Below are positions 40,630 to 50,489 of a stretch of 64,000 nucleotides of DNA, in pieces. A program made the translations under genes and the position numbers. Below the pieces are notes generated by a model. That model saw nothing but the letters and a program-made list of their open reading frames with translations. It was not told the origin of the DNA and did no database searches. Position 1 is the stretch's first letter. Each line of letters opens with the position of its first letter. The DNA is taken from contig KV454014.1 in the NCBI GenBank assembly GCA_001661245.1, positions 790,631 through 854,630 on the forward strand, given 5' to 3'. This stretch comes from Pachysolen tannophilus NRRL Y-2460 (lineage: Eukaryota > Ascomycota > Pichiomycetes > Alaninales > Pachysolenaceae).

Positions 40630-42774
40630 ATGTCAAGGCCGTCTGGTTTAAATTCACAATATAGTAAAAATGTTAGGTTAAATACATTAAATGCTTCATG
40701 GAGCAAACTTTTGTTATTATTTTCATTATTACCAAAACTTGTTAGTTCTGTGCCGATTGCAGTTTTGCATTCGCTTCAAGATGATCAGCCAGTATCAATA
40801 GAGGATATGACTCCGATGAGGTTCTATACCTATCTTATTGCTTCAGCTTGTTTGGTTTGTATGGGTGGTATATTTGCAGGTTTAACTTTAGCGCTTATGG
40901 GTCAAGATGAAATTTATTTAAAAGTTATTGCAAATTCCGGCACAGTGAGAGAACGGTATTTTGCTAGAAAAGTATTAAATTTGGTTGGTAAAGGTAAACA
41001 TTGGGTTTTGGTAACATTATTATTATCAAATGTTATTACAAATGAAACATTACCTGTTGTATTAGATAGATGTCTTGGTGGTGGTCTTATTGCCGTTTTT
41101 TCATCAACAATTTCTATTGTCATATTTGGTGAAATTATTCCTCAGTCTGTCTGTGTTAGATATGGATTACAAATTGGTGCTTATTTTGCACCTTTTGTAT
41201 TATTTTTAATGTATATGTTATATCCAATTGCATATCCAATTGCATTATTATTAGATTATACGTTGGGTGAAAATCATGGAACTATGTATAAGAGAAGTGG
41301 ATTGAAAACTTTGGTTACTTTACATAGAACTATGGGTGTTGAAAGATTAAATCAAGATGAAGTTACAATAATTAGTGCTGTTTTAGATTTAAAAGAAAAA
41401 TCTGTGGGTTCTATTATGACTCCAATAGATAAAGTTTTCACAATGAGTGCTGATACAATATTAAATGAAACAACAGTTGATGAGATTTTTAATTCTGGAT
41501 TCTCTAGAATTCCTATTCATTTACCAAATGAACCAAAAAATTTTATTGGTATGTTATTAGTGCGAGTCTTGATCAGTTATGACCCTGAAGATGCTTTACC
41601 TGTAGCTTCTTTCCCATTAGCAACATTACCTGAAACTTCAGAAGATACTTCATGTTTAAATATTTTGAACTATTTTCAAGAGGGAAAATCTCATATGGTT
41701 ATTGTTAGTGAAACTCCTGGTATGGCTACCGGTGCAAAAGGTGTCTTAACTTTAGAAGATGTTATTGAAGAATTAATTGGTGAAGAAATTGTTGATGAAT
41801 CAGACGTATACATCGATTTAAATAAAAGTATTAAGAGAAATGATCCAGGTCCATTGGCAAAAAGAAATTTTTCTGGTTATTTACATACTTTATATGGAAG
41901 TGCACATGCACATTCTCTGAAACCAGCTTCTCATAGTTTCCCTGTTAACGTGGCGCCTATCTCCAGGATAAATCCATCTTTATCTGTACCTTCAAATGGC
42001 CAATGGAATGGCAATGGAGCTGCTGGTACTGGAAGTAGTAAGAACAATAATGTGGCGTACTATCATAAAACTGCTGTACCATCGAATCTTGCTGCAAAAC
42101 CACTAGATACAAACAGAAGTTATGTAACCATTAAAAAACAAAATGAAGATACAATGAGTAAGTTGAAACTGAATTCAAAGCTTTGGTCACCTGAAATTGA
42201 GATTGAAGGTGATGGTCATAAGGATGATCATAAGGATGACCATAGGGATGGTGATAAGGATGAACATAAGGAAGCTAGCGATGATAATAAAAACAGTAAA
42301 GATGACAATAATCATCCTGTGGATAGAAGTTTGAGCAAATCTCCTGGTTATGGCTCAACTACGAATGATAAAAAGTTTTTATTACCGAATGAAAGGGAAC
42401 ACGAAAGAGATATCACCACAATTAGCGTTGATGGTGAAGATGGTGAAGATGTTTACGACTTCCACCGTTTTGATAATAAGGACCAAAATCTGTACTTGAT
42501 GAGTGACAGATCTAAACTTGTAGTGGATACACCCACTATAGGTCCAAGTTCATATAAATTGATAAATCATAACCACAAGACAATTATTTGCGCAATAGAT
42601 GATGAAGATGAAACTGCCCATAATGCACATGCAAAGGGCAACACAGTGAGGGACCGTTATGGAGATACAAGTGATGAAGATGGCTCAATTGAAGACCCTT
42701 TTGCAAATAACCTAACCTCAAATTCTTCAAGATCAAGAAAAGATTCATTCATTGATTACATTAAAGGAAAATAG
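40630..42774 (+). CDS. MAM3: Mam3-type CNNM/CorC-like membrane protein (DUF21 plus CBS)
   Basis: 714 residues. A likely signal peptide or first hydrophobic segment (~25-42) precedes the DUF21 transmembrane domain (~65-210), with GGIFAGLTLALMGQD, WVLVTLLLSNVITNETLPVV and the conserved FGEIIPQSVCVRYG. The CBS pair (~255-400) has VGSIMTPIDKVFTMS, SRIPIHLP and GVLTLEDVIEELIGEEIVDE. The tail is hydrophilic with a His/Asp/Lys-rich stretch. CNNM proteins are linked to magnesium and other metal transport; S. cerevisiae Mam3 is vacuolar and affects metal tolerance and mitochondrial morphology. The gene is followed by SAT4-like, PRS5 and APM4; in S. cerevisiae MAM3, PRS5 and APM4 are consecutive (YOL060C to YOL062C). 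Confidence 0.93.
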   Translation: MSRPSGLNSQYSKNVRLNTLNASWSKLLLLFSLLPKLVSSVPIAVLHSLQDDQPVSIEDMTPMRFYTYLIASACLVCMGGIFAGLTLALMGQDEIYLKVIANSGTVRERYFARKVLNLVGKGKHWVLVTLLLSNVITNETLPVVLDRCLGGGLIAVFSSTISIVIFGEIIPQSVCVRYGLQIGAYFAPFVLFLMYMLYPIAYPIALLLDYTLGENHGTMYKRSGLKTLVTLHRTMGVERLNQDEVTIISAVLDLKEKSVGSIMTPIDKVFTMSADTILNETTVDEIFNSGFSRIPIHLPNEPKNFIGMLLVRVLISYDPEDALPVASFPLATLPETSEDTSCLNILNYFQEGKSHMVIVSETPGMATGAKGVLTLEDVIEELIGEEIVDESDVYIDLNKSIKRNDPGPLAKRNFSGYLHTLYGSAHAHSLKPASHSFPVNVAPISRINPSLSVPSNGQWNGNGAAGTGSSKNNNVAYYHKTAVPSNLAAKPLDTNRSYVTIKKQNEDTMSKLKLNSKLWSPEIEIEGDGHKDDHKDDHRDGDKDEHKEASDDNKNSKDDNNHPVDRSLSKSPGYGSTTNDKKFLLPNEREHERDITTISVDGEDGEDVYDFHRFDNKDQNLYLMSDRSKLVVDTPTIGPSSYKLINHNHKTIICAIDDEDETAHNAHAKGNTVRDRYGDTSDEDGSIEDPFANNLTSNSSRSRKDSFIDYIKGK

Positions 42775-42936
42775 TTGACGATTTTATTCTATTTTAATTT
42801 ATTTTAGTTTTTTTTTTCTTTTTTTTTTTTTACTCCGTAAATAATTACAAGAGTAATTACAACTATTACAACTTTTGTCCATATATTTATTAAAGAGATG
42901 ACTTCTTCAGTTTATAATTACCACCATCAGTTTATT

Positions 42937-42971
<35 letters not shown>

Positions 42972-43169
42972 AATTTGTACCTATCTGATATGATCAAATC
43001 CTACCGTCTCGTGCCGCCGCCTTTTTTCAACCGTCAAGTGCTGGCATTCCGCGCAAATCCACCCGCCTTTTTTTTCTTACATCCGGCCGGATTTAAAATT
43101 GTTTTTCCAGCAAAACTTTATAACTTTGCAGTAACACAAGCTCATTGCTCATCATCATATATATTTTTG

Positions 43170-43203
<34 letters not shown>

Positions 43204-43499
43204 AGCTTAGTATTAATTAGCAATTACAATCAATTGTACACGTAGTATTAAATTTATCTCAAATGGGAATAATTGAAATATAAATATTGTGATTGTTTAA
43301 TAAACCGATATATTTAATGGTTAAGGACTATTGTTTCCCCTTTTTTTTTAATTTTATTTTATTTCAGGTGTTTTATTATTAATTATTAATTATTAATTAA
43401 TTATTGCATTTAGAAAGTTGACGAAGCAATAAAACGGAAAATTGAATTTTTTCTTTTTTAATATTTTTTTTTTCTTTTTGCTGATTGATATATTTCATA
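42775..43499. other. Intergenic region upstream of the SAT4-like kinase, with a GC-rich island
   Basis: Two long (AT)n tracts (42939-42968 and 43172-43202) flank a GC-rich island at about 43003-43093, containing CCGTCTCGTGCCGCCGCC, TTCCGCGC, CCACCCGCC and the 12-bp palindrome ATCCGGCCGGAT (43081-43092). The frame at 42975-43172 crosses this island but shows no family features. Confidence 0.65.
43081..43092. promoter_or_regulatory. 12-bp perfect palindrome ATCCGGCCGGAT
   Basis: A perfect palindrome with back-to-back CCGG elements in a strongly AT-rich genome, about 410 bp upstream of the kinase ATG. It could bind a dimeric CGG-recognising Zn2Cys6 factor. Confidence 0.4.
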
Positions 43500-45491
43500 A
43501 TGCTGCAATCACATCATCAAGCGCCAGTAGTATTTCTGCTGGCAAAGCAAGATTTGAATAATAATAATAGTAATAATGCTGTTCCAACTAATATCATAGT
43601 GACAGACCAGGATAATAAGGAAATAAGCGCCGATAGAGAAAGTAGGAGCAACGTTAGTTCTGATCGTAAGCTGTTTTCAAGAAGTCCAAGCTCTTCTTCT
43701 TTAACTATATTGTCATCTAATGAGAATGATCATGGTAGTACTGTGGGTAAAATGCTTTTAGCAGGAAGGAAGTTAAATGGATCTTCTTCAAAATTGGAGA
43801 CTTCGTTTCGTGCATCTATATTATCTCCGAAATTATCTGCAACAAGTACAGCTAGTTCTCAAAAATCAGATTCAAGTCAATTATCAAAATTGAATTTTTT
43901 CAGAAAGGATAGCCATGGGAAACATAAAGAAAACAATCAGAGTAAAAATTCTGATAATTCAAATAATGTTAATGGTGAAAAACTTAAGTCAAATTCTTCT
44001 TCTAAATTGGAATTGAGAAGATTTTTCAAAAATTTTGTTAATCCACCTTCCAAATTATTAGAAGCTCAAGGAAATATAAATAAAAGTATTAAAAATAATA
44101 TTAAAGATATTCTGGATCATCAGCATGATCATTATTTACATCGTTATAACATTCTTCACAACCATAATAAGGATAAACAGCTGAAGACCTCAAATTTGCA
44201 TCAACAAAATGCTCAACAGAAAGAACTGCAGCAACACGAACTGCAACACGAACTGCAACTGAAAGTGCTGCAAGAGCATAATAAGATGTTTTTCGGAGCA
44301 GAAACTCCACAGGAATTAATCTCAAAATATGGAGTTCCTGGAAAGATTTTAGGTGAAGGTGCTGGAGGTTCGGTTGCAATTGTTGAAAGTTCTTCAGATG
44401 GAAAAATATATGCAGTTAAACAATTTAGACCAAAATCAAGTAAAGAAACAGATTACGATTACACAAAAAAAGTCCAAAGTGAGTTTTGTGTTGGTTCAAC
44501 TTTACATCATGAAAATATTATTGAAACTTATGATATGATAAAGGAAGGAGCAAACGTTTTAATTGTGATGGAATATTGCCCTTATGATTTTTTCACATTA
44601 GTGATGTCCGGTTTATTACACAAGCATGAAATTGCATGTTATATAAAACAGATAATAAATGGAGTAAACTACTTGCATTCAGTGGGGTTGGCCCACAGAG
44701 ATTTAAAATTAGATAACTGCGTTGTTAATCCTGATGGAATTTTGAAATTAATAGATTTTGGATCTTCGGTTGTTTTCAAATATCCATACGAAGATACTAT
44801 CATATATGCTAAAGGTGTTGTAGGTTCCGATCCATATTTGGCACCAGAAGTGTTTCAATCTGGTCACTATGATCCAAGACCAGCAGATATTTGGTCAATT
44901 GCTATAATTTTTTGTTGTATGACGTTAAGGAGGTTCCCATGGAAGGTTCCTAAACTATCTGATGGATCTTTCAAGGCATTTTCAGTGCTACCTGATAACC
45001 TTAAGTTACAATCACTAAAAATTTCAGAAAAACTGCATAATCTGCCAATAGATAGCCAAGAAACGTTAAGTAGTGATGATCTTTTACATAATAGATCTTC
45101 TCCAACACCTCCACTTCCAGATCATAAGTTAACATTAGAAGAGCAACATCAATTACAACTGAAGACAAATTATATTTCAAACTCAACAACAACAGCATTT
45201 GCTCCTAGGTCAAAAACCAGAGGCCCTTATAGGCTATTACGTTTATTACCTCATCTGTCAAGACCTTTGATAGGTGCTATGTTAGATTTAAATCCAAATA
45301 AAAGAATAACAATGGAAGGGATATTGAATGATGAATGGTTTTCAAGTATCGACGTCTGTCATTATGATGCATCAAATCAACTAGTTAAGGGAAAATCGCA
45401 TGAACATCATTTGGTAACTGAACTGGAATTGGCAAAGATACAAGAGGAAAAAGAAAAACTGAAGAAAATAGAGGAGCAAATTGTTGGATAA
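43500..45491 (+). CDS. SAT4: Sat4/Hal4-Hrk1 type protein kinase (NPR/Hal family)
   Basis: The start is the ATG at 43500 (MLQSHHQAPVV); only a TTG lies upstream in frame. About 663 residues. A Ser/Asn-rich N-terminus of ~260 residues ends in a His/Gln/Leu-rich helix. The kinase domain begins with LGEGAGGSVAIVES and YAVKQF, followed by SEFCVGSTLHHENIIETYD, MEYCPYDFFTLVMSG, HRDLKLDNCV, LIDFGSS, GVVGSDPYLAPEVF and SIAIIFCCMTLRRFPWKVP, almost diagnostic for Sat4/Hal4 and Hrk1. In S. cerevisiae these kinases regulate the potassium transporters Trk1/2 (Sat4/Hal4) and the plasma-membrane H+-ATPase Pma1 (Hrk1). Sat4 and Hrk1 cannot be separated with certainty here. A charged coiled C-terminus ends the protein. 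It lies between MAM3 and PRS5, where S. cerevisiae has no kinase. Confidence 0.87.
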   Translation: MLQSHHQAPVVFLLAKQDLNNNNSNNAVPTNIIVTDQDNKEISADRESRSNVSSDRKLFSRSPSSSSLTILSSNENDHGSTVGKMLLAGRKLNGSSSKLETSFRASILSPKLSATSTASSQKSDSSQLSKLNFFRKDSHGKHKENNQSKNSDNSNNVNGEKLKSNSSSKLELRRFFKNFVNPPSKLLEAQGNINKSIKNNIKDILDHQHDHYLHRYNILHNHNKDKQLKTSNLHQQNAQQKELQQHELQHELQLKVLQEHNKMFFGAETPQELISKYGVPGKILGEGAGGSVAIVESSSDGKIYAVKQFRPKSSKETDYDYTKKVQSEFCVGSTLHHENIIETYDMIKEGANVLIVMEYCPYDFFTLVMSGLLHKHEIACYIKQIINGVNYLHSVGLAHRDLKLDNCVVNPDGILKLIDFGSSVVFKYPYEDTIIYAKGVVGSDPYLAPEVFQSGHYDPRPADIWSIAIIFCCMTLRRFPWKVPKLSDGSFKAFSVLPDNLKLQSLKISEKLHNLPIDSQETLSSDDLLHNRSSPTPPLPDHKLTLEEQHQLQLKTNYISNSTTTAFAPRSKTRGPYRLLRLLPHLSRPLIGAMLDLNPNKRITMEGILNDEWFSSIDVCHYDASNQLVKGKSHEHHLVTELELAKIQEEKEKLKKIEEQIVG

Positions 45492-45961
45492 AAAGAATAA
45501 TTATGTTACAGTTTGAATTTAGATCGTTGTTGTTGGCAATTAAACTACTTTGTTTAAGTGTTTTCTATTATATTTTTTTGTTTTAGACTATTGAATTCTT
45601 CTTTGTATTGACCATCTTAATCTTGTTCTTAAAATGGTTCTTGAGCTTCCCTGTTATTTTCATTATTCATTAAATTCTTTATGTCCCTTACCGACTTGAT
45701 TATTATTATATTTTACATTAAATTAGTGCTAATAAAGACACTCTAAATCTTATTTATTTATTAAATTAATTTACAAATGATAAGCTTGAGCTAGTGCTTT
45801 CTGTAAGAACAAGTTAATATTATACTGAATCGAGCCTTAAATACGGTAAACTAGTCCATAAAAAAAAATAAAAATATAGACACAAATAATCATGCTCAAT
45901 TAAAGCTAAAGATTCTATTCATGAAAAACAAAAAATCACATAACAAGTTTCACCTTCATCA
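45492..45961. other. Convergent intergenic region between the SAT4-like gene and PRS5
   Basis: 470 bp of AT-rich 3' sequence for two convergent genes. No gene, RNA or distinct repeat seen. Confidence 0.65.
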
Positions 45962-47371
45962 TTACCATCCATGATCAAACAACATAGAAACTGATTCACC
46001 ATTATGTATTCTTCTAATAGCTTCACCAAATAATCTAGAAACATCCAATACTTCAAGCATATCACCTAACTCTTTAACATGTTCTTCTTGAGGGACAGTA
46101 TTTGTAGAAATCAATTTATCAATATTTGACTGTTTTATTCTTCTAATTGCATCTCCTGAAAAAATACCATGTGTAACTATAGCGTAGACATATGAAGCGC
46201 CTTGATCTTTTAATAATTTCGAAGCTCTTGTTATTGTATAAGAAGTATCAACTAAATCATCAATTAAGATGCAAACTTTATCCGTTACATCTCCAACTAA
46301 CATTGTAGTGGCAATAAGTTTCTGTGATTTTGCTACAAGTTTATCTTCTTGTTCTAAACTGTTTATAGCTTGCAGTGTTAAAGATGGTGTATCAACTTTA
46401 TGACGTCTTTCCTTATGTATCAAGGCAAATGACATTCCCAAATTATCAGCAATTGCAGTAGCACGTTTAGCACCACCTGAATCTGGACTGACAACCACTG
46501 CATCTTTATAATTGGGAATATACTGCTGAATATAATGTTGTAATAATGGTTTGGAATACAAGTTATCGAAAGGAATATCAAAAAACCCTTGATATTGTGG
46601 ATCATGTAAATCCATTGTTATGATTTGATCAGCACCAGCACATGTTAATAAATTTGCAATCAAAGTTCCAGATTGAGCATTCCAACTTTTATAACCCGTT
46701 ATAGATAAAAATCCTTTAGATCCCACAGATGAAGCATTAGTAGCTATTTGTTTTGGTTGATAAGTAGATTTCACCAAAGATGGCTTTGCAGAACGTGTAA
46801 AAGATGGATTTACAATCAGTGGAGGATTGAAAACCAGTCTAGCGTTAGTATCTATTTCCATAGGTTGTGACAGATTAGCATCTATTGACCTAGGAGTAGG
46901 ACTTTCATGAGAAACATTAGTATTATTATTAATTATATTGTTTTGAGCAGCAGTAGATCCAGATGTGGTAAAATCAGATCTAGACATTGGTCTTGGAGTA
47001 CTTGGAATGCTATCAAAAGTATATTCAGATTTCTTGGTGGATGTTAAAGGAGAACCTTTATGATTATATGGGGCATCCGATTGTCTGGAATATGGGAAAA
47101 ACGGTAATACTGCTGTAACTCTTTTAGCAGAAGATGTCTTGCAAGCAGAAATCATTACCAATAACTGGATGAAATTATCGTTGACATGACCACAACCAGA
47201 TTGAACAATGAAAACATCTTTCTCTCTTACAGAATCTTTAATTGTAACTGCTGTTTCCCCATTACTAAACTTCTTCAACTCAACCTTACCTCTTTCAAGA
47301 GATAAATCTCTACAAATCCTTTCAGTCAAGTTGGGATGCGAAACACCTGAAAACACAACTATGTCTTTCAT
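45962..47371 (-). CDS. PRS5: Ribose-phosphate pyrophosphokinase subunit Prs5
   Basis: The start is the ATG at 47369-47371 (MKDIVVFSGVSHPNL); the codons before it in frame have only a TTG. 469 residues. The N-terminal Prs domain has RGKVELKKFSNGETAV, REKDVFIVQSGCGHVND, ACKTSSAKRVTAVLPFFPYSRQ. A non-homologous insertion of ~120 residues rich in Ser/Pro/Thr (like the NHR of S. cerevisiae Prs5) precedes DLHDPQYQGFFDIPFDNLYSKP, VVVSPDSGGAKRATAIAD, and the PRPP-loop variant LIDDLVDTSYTITRASKLL. The end IRRIHNGESVSMLFDHGW is Prs5-like. Prs5 works with other Prs subunits (e.g. Prs2, Prs4) to make PRPP from ribose-5-phosphate and ATP. The altered PRPP loop suggests a partly regulatory subunit, as in yeast. 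Confidence 0.92.
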   Translation of the reverse strand: MKDIVVFSGVSHPNLTERICRDLSLERGKVELKKFSNGETAVTIKDSVREKDVFIVQSGCGHVNDNFIQLLVMISACKTSSAKRVTAVLPFFPYSRQSDAPYNHKGSPLTSTKKSEYTFDSIPSTPRPMSRSDFTTSGSTAAQNNIINNNTNVSHESPTPRSIDANLSQPMEIDTNARLVFNPPLIVNPSFTRSAKPSLVKSTYQPKQIATNASSVGSKGFLSITGYKSWNAQSGTLIANLLTCAGADQIITMDLHDPQYQGFFDIPFDNLYSKPLLQHYIQQYIPNYKDAVVVSPDSGGAKRATAIADNLGMSFALIHKERRHKVDTPSLTLQAINSLEQEDKLVAKSQKLIATTMLVGDVTDKVCILIDDLVDTSYTITRASKLLKDQGASYVYAIVTHGIFSGDAIRRIKQSNIDKLISTNTVPQEEHVKELGDMLEVLDVSRLFGEAIRRIHNGESVSMLFDHGW

Positions 47372-47617
47372 ATTGGATGGACGGTTTTCTTCACCAATCA
47401 ATTCTTATTATCTAAAAGACTAAATTCAGGGCGTAAATATATTTGAGAATTCATTATTATATTCAAAAAAAAAAAAAAAAAAAAAATTAAAAAAAAATAT
47501 TATTAAAAACCAAACAACGGAACTGCCTAATTAGGAAGTCCTATTTTATCTAGTTTATCATCTATTTACAACGACATTTTACAATAACATTTTACAACGA
47601 CGACGGAAGCTTATGGA

Positions 47618-49111
47618 TTAGTATCTTATCTCGTATGAGCCAGCTTTACTGAGATATTTTACCCACTTGATGGTTTTATACTTGTTATTTGCGGTATCTG
47701 TGACTTTCAAGAATCTTACAACTAAGCCGGAACATGAGAACATGTTTAATCCGAAACTCAACGATATTGGGGGTTTCGACCATGTTAACAAATTGCTTCC
47801 AGCATCGGCAATTGGGCTATTCCGAAGTGCAATATTGGATCCATTACCGTTTGTGTTAGCTGAGTTTTGTAAAGCTTGCGAGAGTTCAATTTCTGCTGAA
47901 AAACTATGTTCTGCATTTCCAACAAATTTATTAAATTTCCATTGAATACTACTTTCTTCTGGTAAAAACTTTGATTTTCCTGAAGAAGTTTGAATGCTTG
48001 TCTTCATAGTTCCTGGAGGTACAGGTATTCTTAAAGAAACATCTGTGGCAAATAATTTATTTGGGAACAATGATCTTATAACAATTTGGTATTCAACTTT
48101 AAATTTACCTAAAGATGTAACTGTTGGAGATATCTTAAATGGTAAGTTAATGTTTTCCACAGCTCTATAACTCATCAATTCAAAATCACCATCTGGAGGA
48201 ATGAACTTGATAACTCTTTCACTATCATAATTTTGTAAATCAACACATTGATGAAATTTGCAATTTTCTAAAGAAACAGCTCCTGCTGCAGCTTTTGGAA
48301 TAGATTTACTATTTAATTTTTCATTAAAAGCACCTCCATTACTATTACTATCCAACATTAAACTATCATTCAAACCAAATTTACATTCAGGCATACCTGT
48401 TAAATGAGTTTTCATCTGAATATGACCTTCAACATATGATCTTAATATCGAGCCATCTGCAGACATTAATAAATTGACATCTTCATAAACATCCAAATAA
48501 ACTTCATTTTTCCTGTATTTAATACCTCTTCCTCTCCAAGGTATATCACTTGTTGCTTGTTTTGTCGCGTCTGATGTTAAATCTGGAACTGATGAATTTT
48601 TTCTTTTCAAAATACTAGCTTTACGTGTTAACGCTGCTGTTGGATTAAGAACATTTGATGATAACAATGTTGGTTGAGGAGCTTTTATTGGCTGTGATGC
48701 AATATAATTTTGAGCGCTACTTAAATCCATACTTTGAGGATATCCAAAATCAAAAGCTTCATCAAGTAACTCATAAATCAATGTAAAATTAAGTTTAACA
48801 TCAATTTCTTGAATTGATTTATTTAATGGTATATTCAAATAATTTTTAAGAAAATTTAAAAATTTGTATAAAGATTCAAAAACCAATGAAGCATCAACAT
48901 TTGATCTCGTTACCGCTACTATCCATAATTGTCCTGATCTTATATGTAAAAAAGAAGTTGAGCCCAAAGTTAAAACAGGAGACCGAACATCCACATTTGA
49001 AATAACTTGGATTCTAAATACATCCGAAATACTTCTTTTAATTCCTTCCCGAAATACTCGAGATACAAGAACGTCACCTTTTTGACTAAATATGAAAAAC
49101 CCTGTAATCAT
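47618..49111 (-). CDS. APM4: AP-2 clathrin adaptor mu subunit Apm4
   Basis: The start is the ATG at 49109-49111 (MITGFFIFSQKGDVLVSR); the frame is open upstream to a TTG only. 497 residues. The N-terminal longin-like mu domain (~1-140) includes FRIQVISNVDVRSPVLTLGSTSF, LWIVAVTRSNVDASLVFE and LIYELLDEAFDFGYPQ. The C-terminal mu-homology domain (~195-497) has WRGRGIKYRKNEVYLDVYEDVNLLMSADG, then CKFGLNDSLML, FIPPDGDFELMSYR, LRIPVPPGTMKTSIQTSSGK and the final WVKYLSKAGSYEIRY. It forms AP-2 and recognises cargo sorting signals in endocytosis. It follows PRS5 as in S. cerevisiae chromosome XV. Confidence 0.93.
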   Translation of the reverse strand: MITGFFIFSQKGDVLVSRVFREGIKRSISDVFRIQVISNVDVRSPVLTLGSTSFLHIRSGQLWIVAVTRSNVDASLVFESLYKFLNFLKNYLNIPLNKSIQEIDVKLNFTLIYELLDEAFDFGYPQSMDLSSAQNYIASQPIKAPQPTLLSSNVLNPTAALTRKASILKRKNSSVPDLTSDATKQATSDIPWRGRGIKYRKNEVYLDVYEDVNLLMSADGSILRSYVEGHIQMKTHLTGMPECKFGLNDSLMLDSNSNGGAFNEKLNSKSIPKAAAGAVSLENCKFHQCVDLQNYDSERVIKFIPPDGDFELMSYRAVENINLPFKISPTVTSLGKFKVEYQIVIRSLFPNKLFATDVSLRIPVPPGTMKTSIQTSSGKSKFLPEESSIQWKFNKFVGNAEHSFSAEIELSQALQNSANTNGNGSNIALRNSPIADAGSNLLTWSKPPISLSFGLNMFSCSGLVVRFLKVTDTANNKYKTIKWVKYLSKAGSYEIRY

Positions 49112-49409
49112 TTCCCAGTTTTTCAAAAAAATAAAATTTTTTTTAATATAACCAAACCTTTCAATTTCTCAATTTCATTAGACAAGCTTCACTCAATACT
49201 AATCCATTCTAAATAAAATCAATTGCAAAAAAAAAAAAAAGTGAAAGACAACTTTTATTATATTTATTATATTTATACAAAAAAGAAATAGAAATAAAAA
49301 AATATTCAATATTTTTAGCGTTAAATTCCGATTTCATGACATTAGAATGACCTGCACTACTAACTACTAATAAAAGGGCCTCATTATCAAGAGCTATATA
49401 AAAGTTAAT

Positions 49410-50489
49410 CTACCATTCTATACCATTCATATTGCCAAAAGGTTTATTTTCTATCAACTCATTTATGAGTCCATCAATGTTTTTGATATAAGGTTTCAAG
49501 ATTTCAGCTTTTTGTATTGTTGTTTTTCGAGGGAAATTAGTTTGAATATCATTTATAATTTTTTTAAGAAAATTTTCATTATTATCTTGTTCTTGAATAG
49601 AATCTGCTGATGTGACACTTGATGAGAGTGAATTTGATCTTGAGAAAGAAGAAGAGTCTTGTGAAATACATGAAGCTTCTGAGTAATTTTCTGAGCTATT
49701 TGATCTTGTCTTAAAATTTTCCAATTGGGATTTAGAATCATTTTGAGTTTCTGGGATTAAATAAAAAAATAAAAATTCTAAACTTTTAAATCTTAATTTT
49801 TTAGAAGCTGAATGTTCAATAAATATTTTACAAATTAATTTAGGACCATCTAATTTTTCGAAAAATCTTAAAGTTGGAACATTTCTTACCAAGATGCATA
49901 CCAAAGATTGAATTACCATTATAATTAATTCTTCAGGATAATTGTTATAATTATTCAAATAATCTAATAATAATTTCAAGTTATTACCTCTTTTAAACAA
50001 TTTTCTAGAATTTGGATGAAGAAGTAATACACCTTGTAAAATTTTATTTGTTAAAATCATATCTTCAATATTGAATTCTTCTCTGTTTAATGAAACTCTA
50101 AGCATAAGAGCAATCAATGAGCTTGTAATATTATACTGAAATTCATCTTGAGATAAGAGAAATTCCCCAAATACAGCATCTTTAACAGTTGGTACTTTCC
50201 ATTTCTTAATAAACGGTTTATTGCTCGAAGTATAAGAAATGTTTCTATGTGTTCTTGTCGAAGTCGAAGTCGAAGTTGTTGTAATAGAAGAAGCCGTCAT
50301 CATCTTATCCTTCCCATTCCCTGTTAAAAGCAGCTCATCATAATCTTTCAATTTGGCCCTGTTTTCCAACACACATAACTGAGTGATGAGAGCATCAATT
50401 TTTTTCAACCCATTATGAACAGAGCCTCGTGACTCGAAATGACTTATTCCATCTAAAGCATCATCCAAATACACTTTTATACTTGACAT
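49410..50489 (-). CDS. Cdc14-family septation-initiation-network protein (not the Cdc14 phosphatase)
   Basis: 359 residues from the ATG at 50487-50489. The pattern follows the fission-yeast SIN protein Cdc14 (Pfam family CDC14, PF08045): VHNGLKKIDALITQLC near the N-terminus, FGEFLLSQDEFQYNITSSLI, ILQGVLLLHPNSRKLFKR, LIIMVIQSLVCILVRNVPTLRFFEKLDGPKLI and KLRFKSLEFLFFYLIPET, read as separate blocks. These form armadillo-like helices. A Ser-rich insertion (~245-305) precedes a helical C-terminus. No phosphatase active site (HCx5R) is present. In S. pombe this protein binds the kinase Sid1 to promote septation. I know of no obvious S. cerevisiae counterpart. A role in mitotic exit or septation here is inference. 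Confidence 0.75.
   Translation of the reverse strand: MSSIKVYLDDALDGISHFESRGSVHNGLKKIDALITQLCVLENRAKLKDYDELLLTGNGKDKMMTASSITTTSTSTSTRTHRNISYTSSNKPFIKKWKVPTVKDAVFGEFLLSQDEFQYNITSSLIALMLRVSLNREEFNIEDMILTNKILQGVLLLHPNSRKLFKRGNNLKLLLDYLNNYNNYPEELIIMVIQSLVCILVRNVPTLRFFEKLDGPKLICKIFIEHSASKKLRFKSLEFLFFYLIPETQNDSKSQLENFKTRSNSSENYSEASCISQDSSSFSRSNSLSSSVTSADSIQEQDNNENFLKKIINDIQTNFPRKTTIQKAEILKPYIKNIDGLINELIENKPFGNMNGIEW

Noticed and set aside
42975-43172. 65-residue frame across the GC-rich island
   Set aside because: No domain or family feature, and it is better explained as a promoter island.
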